A DNA stretch of 25,187 nucleotides from Hemicentrotus pulcherrimus. Taxonomy: Eukaryota > Echinodermata > Echinoidea > Camarodonta > Strongylocentrotidae. The stretch spans positions 19,796 through 44,982 of the forward strand of contig BEXV01001215.1 of assembly GCA_003118195.1 (NCBI GenBank), given 5' to 3'. The notes under the pieces were generated by a model, which worked only from the letters and a program-made list of their open reading frames with translations, did no database searches and had not been told where the DNA came from. Below are positions 18,875-25,187 of the stretch, one piece after another (within the stretch, counting starts at the first letter, position 1; every line of letters starts with the position of its first letter). A program made the translations under genes and the position numbers.

Positions 18875-19123
18875 TGATGATAGGAGCGACTGAACTCGTC
18901 TTCACGAATGTCAACTCAACAGCGTTTAGAGTATGGTGGAACCGCGTTAGCAATTTCACCGGGTATTACAACATCACCGCCCCGCCCAGTGACCAGCAAA
19001 TGCTGGTGTCACATGACTCGATACCATTCGCTGACTTTGAGGGCGTGCTTTCCTCGACAGTTTACAATGTCTTGGTTGAGACCGGCCCGTCTGGTCCTGT
19101 CGCAGCGGGAAGTGTGAGAACTG
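18875..19123 (+). CDS. FN3 exon 11 (class A)
   Basis: An 83-codon exon ending before donor GTAAGT. Two acceptors compete: TTCCTAG (exon from 18875) and GATGATAG (from 18884). Joined to exon 10, which ends in T, the second would give TGA, so the first is chosen: LMIGATELVFTNV. Trp is at residues 21-22 (RVWW), the turn is GVLSSTVY and the end GSVRT. Sequons N-S-T, N-F-T and N-I-T are present, no cysteine. A decayed duplicate lies about 1 kb upstream. Confidence 0.88.
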
Positions 19124-19959
19124 GTAAGTTTACACATTTACAACTTATGGTGATTCCACATTTGCTCCAGCAACAATTGTTTCAGGATATATTCTTTCAA
19201 AATTATAGGGTCAGGGTTAGATTGCAATGGGCTTTTAGATTAGGATTAGGGTTCAGATTACGTGTTAATAGTTTGGATCCACAGAATTAAGTAAGGAACT
19301 CATTCAGTGTAGGAAACTACCACAGAGTAATTATCGCAGGAGCATGAGTTGCACAATCACAGGTTACTTTTAAAATCGTCAGGACATACATGTACATGTA
19401 CGTTGTACTGCTAGATTGCCATGTCTGTGCAGAAATACATGTAGTGCTAGCCTTCATATGCTTCAAATCTGCAGGAGCTTTACTGGAAAAGATGACATTT
19501 AATAAAAGTACTCTGTTGCATCTACCATTTATTTCTAGGAGACGAAATTGTTGGATGGTGGATGACTGAAGTTTGTGTTGTGTGTTAATGTAACCCTCCC
19601 CTATATCATAAATGCAGGCTATGACTTGGAAACACTCTCTCCCTTGGAGAGGATGTTAAATGGAGACCCCGTAGAAGAGAGTCACTACCTCTGCATGCTA
19701 AAAACCCACTGAACTCTTCGTACATGTATAAGAGTTTTTGCACTGTCAAAATGACATGGCCCCCTTTCCTTATGAAAAAAAAATGTAATTTTTGCTTGAA
19801 TTGTTATGGGTTATCTGGTAAGCGTACTGAATAGGATGCAAAGAATACATGTGTCAAAGAAAATTATTGTCAGTTTCAAGTGAAATTTGTTGATGTGCAG
19901 ACGTAATGTATAGCTGCCCTTTGCATGTTTTTTTATTCACTTTTTAAAATCCTTTGCAG
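19124..19959 (+). other. Intron 11
   Basis: A GTAAGT...TTTGCAG intron. 19203-19256 is a degenerate, TTAGGG-like simple stretch. 19611-19735 is a repeat fragment with GTTAAATGGAGACCCCGT, GAGAGTCACTACCTCTGCAT and AAAACCCACTGAACTCTTCG, in the order found in widespread marine-invertebrate interspersed repeats. ACATGTACATGTA lies at 19388-19400. No exon is recognised. Confidence 0.6.
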
Positions 19960-20253
19960 ATCCTGATTCGGTCAGTAATGCCTTCCTGACATCTCTCGAC
20001 GAGATCACACTCATTGCATCTTGGTACCCACCCGACGTTGTCACGAGCTCCAATGAGATTCTGCTTACCCTCTCAACTAACAGCACGGAGGTGCGATCCG
20101 TCAATGTTTCAGGAAATGTCACTGAATTTGTTTTCAATTGTCTCGAGCCAGCAACGGAATACACAGTAGAACTTGTCTCCATGCTGCTGGAGAGCGGATC
20201 GTTTGAAGAACAATACGCAACCGAAACACCACCAACTGCCACAAATTCAACAG
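19960..20253 (+). CDS. FN3 exon 12 (class B)
   Basis: A 98-codon exon after acceptor CCTTTGCAG and before donor GTACAT. It opens DPDSVSNAFLTSL, with Trp at residue 22 (LIASW), EILLTL as the C' region and the turn CLEPATEYTVEL. It ends with a Thr/Pro/Ser-rich tail (TETPPTATNST), possibly a flexible O-glycosylated linker. Sequons N-S-T, N-V-S and N-V-T are present. The class B start (Pro at residue 2) is kept, but the TVxGxG ending is not. The 114-codon minus-strand frame over it is a shadow. Confidence 0.9.
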
Positions 20254-20499
20254 GTACATGTATATTCTTAAAAGAACTCATTCAGGTTTTGCCATGTGTT
20301 TAAGAATTAGTTTTCACCCAATATATGCATAATAATAATAATAATAATATTCTGTGTATATAGCGCTCAATACATCGATCCCACAAAGTGCCTAACACAC
20401 AAGCAAATGTATACATGTATGGAAATGAGCTGCAATTTTGATAACTGTATTATTCACAGAGCATGCATAGTGGAATAGCAATGAAAACAATTTGGTTAC

Positions 20500-20725
20500 A
20501 GTCAGCCATGATGCAGGATGCAAGTCAAGAGATCGGCAACCAAAAGGTGTTGTAGTGGCCCCGGCACAGCACTGACATGTTTGTCTTAAGCAAGGTATTT
20601 TATCCAAGTTGCTCCTCTCCACCCAGGTGTTATGGGTACCTGGTAGGATGGGAATGTCAATGTGATTGGAATAGCATGTGCGCACCCGTAGCTGTAGCTG
20701 GATTGCTTCCCAGGGAGTGAAGAAT
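20500..20725 (+). mobile_element. SINE-like repeat, head decayed
   Basis: Shares with the other SINEs the order AAGCAAGGTATTTTATCCAA, GCTCCTCTCCACCCAGGTG and ATGGGTACCTGGTAGG, then GTAGCTGTAGCTGG. The tRNA-like head is poorly preserved. It lies in intron 12 (20254-20975), which also has an AAT microsatellite at 20328-20348 and otherwise nothing recognised. Confidence 0.55.
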
Positions 20726-20975
20726 GTGCACTGTAATATGCAGAATAGTAATTAAATCCAGTCACCAGGGTAATGAAAATACTGTACAAGCTATGGTTAG
20801 GTAATATTGAACCCTTTATGAAATCAAAATAGGACCTGCCTATAACTTGTCCAACATTATGGCATATCTTGTCTCCTAATTCCTTGTATTGACCGGAAGG
20901 CCTTCTAATATTTGTAGAAATGTTATGTCTTGATCAATAAACGGTGATGCTATTTTTCTTTTGATTGATTTTCAG

Positions 20976-21251
20976 TGGACCTGCGTCCAGCTAACGAGTC
21001 TACACCAGTTGTTGGCTCTTTAAGTTCCACAAGCATTGCTGTTCGTTGGGGGCGCCTGGGCCAAGCCGGCTACAGCATCTGCCTGGTCGAGTACTGCCAC
21101 CAGCGCCTGGATGACCCTGTGTGCCTCACCAATAACTCTGACTTGTGCAGCATTGAGGGAGTGTTTGATTCTCTAGACCCAGGGCAGCTCTATATTGTCT
21201 CCTACATGGACCCCAATGGAGTGCCTATGGAACTGGAGAAAGTGAGAACAA
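20976..21251 (+). CDS. FN3 exon 13 (class A, cysteine-rich)
   Basis: A 92-codon exon after acceptor GATTTTCAG and before donor GTGAGT. It begins VDLRPANESTPVV, with Trp at residue 25 (SIAVRW) and the turn SLDPGQLY, and ends EKVRT. Four cysteines (SICLV, EYCHQ, PVCLT, DLCSI) cluster in the C to E region, enough for two disulfides, as in some Cys-bearing receptor FN3 domains. It is the longest class A domain because of that Cys loop. Confidence 0.92.
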
Positions 21252-22330
21252 GTGAGTGACAGTAGCATCCACTTTTTTCACCTTATACATGCATTTACAG
21301 TCAAACCTGCTGTAAAGACCACCTGAATAGAAAGACCACATGCGGTTTCACTTTACAAGGTTAAATAGATTGGACACACTTTCGCCAGTTGCTGTACATC
21401 AATTTACTTCATTAACCTAATTCTTAGATTCAACCCTGGACCCATACATGTATAGTCAGGCCCGAAAGACTACATACACCTGGAAGAAAGAAAAAACACT
21501 ATCACAACTTCAATCATTCCTTCCTACTTTTCCCCTCAGGAAGACAGGCAGGTTTGGCCTCCTTTTAGTAAATACATCACCTCTGATATAGGAATGAATG
21601 CAATGAGTAAAACATTTTTGTTCAGGTTGCATGCCTGTGAACTTTTCAGGCCCAACTGTATACGTATCGTGAGCCCTATCCTTTACCCTAGAACCTAACT
21701 TAAAACCCTGCTGCAACCAGCAACCTAACCTTAAACCTTTGACAGAATGAAGTTTGGAGCAATTGTCGCCGGAGCAAGTCTTGGTGAATTCACCCGAAAG
21801 TAAACTTGTACTCCACAGGTTTTCCTATGAGACTTTCTTCAATATGTGTTGTGTGGATATAATACCCGAGAGTGGACCAGGGTAGACATGACAATAAGGA
21901 AAAGAGAAATTTTTGAAATAATTAATTTTCATCTTAGAAACCAAAGAATTGTAGTATATTTCTACGACCCTACAAAGTGTAGTCTTATAGCCAATGTAAG
22001 TAAATTCCTGCTTAGTGTTTCATTTTAGTACACTAGTGCATGCAGCAGTGGGTGAATGTTCCGCAGTCTCCTCTGCACCTAATGTACATGTATATGTAGA
22101 AAATTTGCCTGTGTCGTGCATGTACATGTATGTTCTAACTTGTGTGTGTAAAGAAGTTTGTTGTGTTTTTGATATTTATTTCAATTTCGATTTTGCCTTC
22201 TCCACGATTGCCTTTGTAAGCTTGATCCTTCCTCTTTTGTCAATTGCTGTAGGTGCTCTGTTTTATTGTGTGTTAACCCGTGTTTTCATCACAAATGTGA
22301 ATATGTAAATGTGAATTTGTCTCCACTCAG
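21252..22330 (+). other. Intron 13
   Basis: A GTGAGT...CACTCAG intron. 21299-21365 carries the AAGACCACCT-type repeat (AAAGACCACCTGAATAGAAA). ACATGTA strings occur near 22083 and 22119. Apart from these I see no exon or element. The open frame 22015-22308 is hydrophobic but lacks splice support. Confidence 0.6.
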
Positions 22331-22624
22331 GGCCTTCACCCCCGTCCTCCGTAACCATCACAGCGGTCAGCTCTCGCCTGATCGAGATTCGCTGGACTCC
22401 TCCGCCAAACATCGCTGAGATGGTCCTTGAGTACTTCCAGACTGAATCTCCCTCCTCTACCTGGGAGGCAAGGATAGACAATGACGGAATGTACGACATC
22501 CATGGTCTGGATGCGGATACGAGCTATACTGTACGGCTGAGCAGCGTGGGACGAACAGGAGCTGGCGATGGCAGCGATAGCAAGCGTTTGTCAGGAGAGC
22601 CCCTGGAGGAAGTCGTCAGGACAA
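22331..22624 (+). CDS. FN3 exon 14 (class B)
   Basis: A 98-codon exon after acceptor TCCACTCAG and before donor GTAAGT. It starts RPSPPSSVTITAV, with Trp at residue 22 (LIEIRW) followed by TPPP, and the turn GLDADTSYTVRL. The end SSVGRTGAGDGSDS...VVRT is the class B last hairpin, with a Gly/Asp/Ser-rich loop. No cysteine or sequon: the least decorated domain in the array. Minus-strand 22263-22499 is a shadow. Confidence 0.93.
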
Positions 22625-22874
22625 GTAAGTCACAAAAGGCTCAATCAGATGCGAAGATGTAACATCAGTAGTTGTTTATGTTTAAATGAATAGCAATCTT
22701 TTTTCAGTCTTACATATACTCACTGAGCTCTTTGTTATAGAATACAGAAATGGGAAGCTTAGTACACTTACTTTGATCATCATTGAAAAAAAAAACCATT
22801 GCACTTTACCACATCATATTTCAACATCATACGTCCAACAATCATAGGTTTATGTATGTACATTGTTTTTGACA

Positions 22875-23248
22875 TACCGTATTTGCCGGCATAAACGCCG
22901 CAGTATTTTCGGGAGAGAAAAAATCTAAAAGTCGGGGTGCGGCGTATATACGGCGACAGAGTAAAAAAATTAAAAAAACAAGTCAAAACCAGCACAAATT
23001 TGCACATATGGGACTACGAATGGTACAATAACTATACCACTATGGAACAGGACATTTCCACACATCTTACCGACAATTTTACATTGCATTGTTGACATGA
23101 AGACGCAAATAATTTTCCAAAAACAACATCTGCCGATAGATCTTGATAAAAGTTTGTGCCAATACAATGCAAAAGTAAAATAAGAAGTATCCAGCACGCA
23201 AATAGCCGTTTTCAATCCATTTCAATGTATACATCGCTAAAAACTGCA
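22875..23248 (+). repeat. Dispersed ~390-bp repeat, copy 2
   Basis: Same family and orientation as 4401-4793. The start TACCGTATTTGCCGGCATAA and GCGGCGTATATACGG near 22943 are inverted with respect to each other and better preserved than in copy 1, giving a hairpin of about 75 bases. This copy lacks the insertion found in copy 1. It lies in intron 14. Confidence 0.75.
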
Positions 23249-23499
23249 AGCCTAGTGTATATCAATCGATCTGTGTTACTGCACTTTAAAAAAAATGGTT
23301 GCACACTAAAAAATGGAATTAAAATTCCAGTTAGTAAGTTATTGGTGAGTTTTGGCTAGTGCTTCACATTTTGAGTTCATGAAGCCTTCAGCAGGCAGTT
23401 CATACAAGGGCATACAGTGGGGTATGACCAACTTAAAGGTTAATGATAATGATGTCTTATTTGCCCAGGGTAGCCTCATCAGTATTATATTGTAGATCA

Positions 23500-23665
23500 T
23501 ATTGGCATTGATCTACATTTGCCACACTTAACCCAGGTGATGTAAATGGGAACCTGGCAGGAACTAATTCCTTGAAATGCTAGAGCACCCTAATGACAGC
23601 ACAGCTACAGCCGGGGTAATAATATCCAAGTTTGGAAGCGCTTAGATACTTAATTGTAACTCGCG
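23500..23665 (+). mobile_element. SINE body, forward, head missing
   Basis: It has TTTGCCACACTTAACCCAGG, AATGGGAACCTGGCAGG, AATGCTAGAGCACC, ACAGCTACAGCC and TAATATCCAAGTTTGGAAGC in the family order. The tRNA-like head is absent. It is followed after ~40 bases of ATT-rich sequence by another copy in the opposite direction. Confidence 0.7.
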
Positions 23666-23704
23666 CTACATCAAAGCTGAGTATTATTATTGTTATTATA
23701 GTTA

Positions 23705-23930
23705 TTATATTATTACCCTGGCTTTAGCCGAGCTATCATGAAAAGGCACTCAAGCATTCAAGCAATTTCTTCCTACAGGATACCTGTTTACTACACCTGG
23801 GTAAAGAGTGTCAAATGTTGGTTATTATCTTGCCAAAAGATATTACCGGTAGTGCCACAGCAGGACTTGAACCTCAAACCATGTGATTAACAGTCCTGCA
23901 ACGTATCCACTAAACCATGGCACTGCTGGG
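23705..23930 (-). mobile_element. tRNA-derived SINE, reverse, with head
   Basis: On the minus strand the head reads GCCATGGTTTAGTGGATACG (A-box region) and GAGGTTCAAGTCC (B box), then the body ATCTTTTGGCAAGATAATAA, ACCCAGGTGTAG, GAATGCTTGAGTGCC and GGCTAAAGCCAGGGTAATAA. It is the best-preserved full-order copy in the window and faces the copy at 23500-23665. Confidence 0.75.
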
Positions 23931-24011
23931 GTTATTCCTTCAACACTTCCATTAAAAATGCCCAATTGTGATGGTTTTTCCGTTACCCCCATTTGCCACT
24001 ATGTATTGCAG

Positions 24012-24269
24012 GTGCCAGGATCCTGTCAGTAGTCAACACAGCAAATGCTCTCACTTTCTTGTGGGACGAGCAGCCTAACCCTGAGACATTCACAGGCTAC
24101 TTGATCACATCCGCCAGCATCAACGAGGTCATACCGAAGCAGAATGAGGAGACTTCGTACCAAAGATCCATATCGAACTTGACACCCGGGCAGCTCTACG
24201 AGGTCTCGCTCTTCCTCCAGCCCATCACTAATTTCCCAGCGCCTTTGGATCAACTGCAGGTCCGAACAG
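24012..24269 (+). CDS. FN3 exon 15 (class A)
   Basis: An 86-codon exon after acceptor GTATTGCAG and before donor GTAAAA. It begins SARILSVVNTANA, with Trp early at residue 18 (LTFLW), TGYLITSA as the C strand and the turn NLTPGQLYEVSL. It ends LQVRT. One sequon (N-L-T) and no cysteine. The start is four residues shorter than in other domains, consistent with a shortened A strand. The frame running on to 24340 is intron read-through. Confidence 0.9.
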
Positions 24270-24883
24270 GTAAAACCAGAGCTTTCCAACACTGTAGATT
24301 TAGTCGTCCATCTTCATATGCACCCGTATGCATACTATAGTATGTCATCACTGTCTTTCTGTGGCATTCTATTAAAGCTTATCTGCCAGAGTTTACAGGA
24401 GGGATTAGAGCGCCCTGCAAGGTCACTGGACAGGTGGTTATCTCATCAACTCGGCTCTCAGTTAACATAAGAAAAAGAGGATCATGGGGGACCAATTAAT
24501 GGTCACAGATTAGGCACTGCTTGTTATATAGATGGCGCAAGTAGCTACAAGTAGTGCAGTGGGCCTTTAACACTTAGCTTCCTTTCTTCGCCTTTCTTCA
24601 CAGTTCCTTCTATACCACATGTGCAACCTTGCACAAGACAATAAGCACCAATTGACGGGAGGCTTCCTTTGTGCAACACAATGGCTTTGTAAAATCACCC
24701 ACTTCTGGTCTTGATTAGCACCATGACAACCCATTTGACACCGGTAATGATTTCATCTTGCACAGGAAACGGTGAAATAATCTTGAAGCCTTTGGCATAT
24801 GATAAATATGATATGGCACAGAGAGCTAAGTTGTGTGTCTGGCAATAATGTGTCCTGCAATTTCTTCTTTCTTTACCCTGCAG
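24270..24883 (+). other. Intron 15
   Basis: A GTAAAA...CCTGCAG intron with a good pyrimidine tract at its end (24860-24880). Nothing else recognised. Confidence 0.8.
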
Positions 24884-25156
24884 CTCCAAGTCCTCCAGAG
24901 TCTCTTCGTGTTGTAGATAAAACCATCACCACGCTGCGCATTGAATGGGACTCGCCTGCAAGCGGTCTATACCGGGGCTTTGAAGTCGAAATTTCACCAC
25001 TAGAATTTCCGCCCAGGATAGTGGGTAGCGACATACGTGGATTTACCTTTGTGGGGCTGATGCATGACACAGAGTATACTGTTTCTGTCACAACTATCAT
25101 GGGCGAAGAAGGATTGGAAGAGAGGAGTACAACAGCAGAAGAGACTGACAGGACAG
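24884..25156 (+). CDS. FN3 exon 16 (class B)
   Basis: A 91-codon exon after acceptor TACCCTGCAG and before donor GTAATT, about 30 bases from the window edge. It has no start codon that would show it as a long ORF; it was found from splice sites and domain pattern. It begins APSPPESLRVVDK, with Trp at residue 22 (LRIEW), GFEVEI as the C strand and the turn GLMHDTEYTVSVTTIMGEEG, and ends TDRT. No cysteine. The donor shows that the gene continues downstream. The minus-strand frame 24873-25100 is a shadow. Confidence 0.92.
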
Positions 25157-25187
25157 GTAATTTGAGTCCAGGGACTCGTCTTTTAAA

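Larger units (their letters stand above)
2941..25156 (+). other. Internal part of a large FN3-array gene (16 exons)
   Basis: The span holds sixteen exons, each one FN3 domain, separated by introns of roughly 0.4-2.5 kb. Every exon begins after AG with the last two bases of a codon and ends one base into a codon, so all introns are phase 1. I checked the fifteen consecutive junction codons by hand (R, D, L, S, V, E, R, A, K, L, D, V, R, S, A) and none is a stop. The Trp of the FN3 B strand falls at residue 21 or 22 in thirteen exons. More than 30 N-x-S/T sequons indicate a secreted or cell-surface ectodomain. The turns PGRLY and PGQLY recall R3-type receptor tyrosine phosphatases (family knowledge). 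A tenascin-like or other FN3 protein remains possible because no diagnostic domain is present. Confidence 0.9.

Noticed and set aside
19203..19260. Interstitial telomere repeat (TTAGGG-like)
   Set aside because: Only scattered GGGTTAG/TTAGGG pieces are present, without a regular array; similar degenerate CCTAAC pieces at 21690-21740 are equally weak.
22015..22308. Hydrophobic open frame (LILPLLSIAVGALFYCVL) as a possible transmembrane exon
   Set aside because: It lies inside intron 13 between two FN3 exons, lacks splice sites in phase, and a membrane segment in mid-array would contradict the continuing extracellular domains downstream.
1..25187. Bacterial features: operons, CRISPR arrays, ribosome-binding sites
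   Set aside because: Split genes with GT-AG introns, SINEs and LINE remnants show this is animal DNA; no spaced direct-repeat array of CRISPR type was seen.

Overview
This window is animal genomic DNA from inside one large gene. Sixteen exons lie on the + strand between 2941 and 25156, and each encodes one complete fibronectin type III (FN3) domain. Every intron has GT...AG ends and phase 1. All exon lengths are multiples of three (total 4317 bases, 1439 codons), and no junction between consecutive exons creates a stop codon. There is no start codon, signal peptide, transmembrane segment, catalytic domain or 3' end here: the first exon has an acceptor and the last has a donor, so the gene continues on both sides. 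The product is a large, heavily N-glycosylated extracellular FN3-array protein. Turns such as GLVPGRLY, LDPGQLY and LTPGQLY resemble those in FN3 arrays of R3-type receptor tyrosine phosphatases (PTPRB/PTPRJ/PTPRQ/Ptp10D), but identity cannot be settled without the rest of the gene.

The organism is probably a marine invertebrate deuterostome, most likely an echinoderm such as a sea urchin. This rests on the short FN3 exons, AT-rich introns, many tRNA-derived SINEs, a Penelope-like element, CAGGGG-type MITEs and frequent TACATGTACATGTA-like strings. It is an inference, not an identification.

Layout: 1-2940 is upstream intron with a palindrome, a decayed Penelope-like element and a local duplication. 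2941-11305 holds exons 1-6; the introns carry two SINEs, a SINE split by a MITE, a LINE remnant and a copy of a ~390 bp repeat. 11306-13816 is an intron with a GC-rich segment and a 731-base assembly gap. 13817-19123 holds exons 7-11, a 641 bp inverted-repeat element and two relics of exon duplication. 19960-25156 holds exons 12-16 with more SINEs and the second copy of the ~390 bp repeat. Exons 7 and 16 have no long ATG-type ORF and were found from splice sites and domain pattern.

The most interesting signal is that the FN3 exons alternate strictly between two classes. Class A (odd exons) is 75-92 codons, usually has a PG-x-x-Y turn and a short last hairpin, and is often Cys-containing. Class B (even exons) is 84-110 codons, usually starts with Pro-rich sequence and has a T-x-Y turn and a TVxGxG-type end. 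The ectodomain therefore seems to have grown by duplication of a two-domain unit. Recent exon turnover is also visible: a dead copy of exon 11 lies just upstream of it, and the 3' tail of exon 8 has two decayed copies in the following intron. Exon 10 is odd: it lacks the core Trp of FN3 and carries an RRKR furin-like site.
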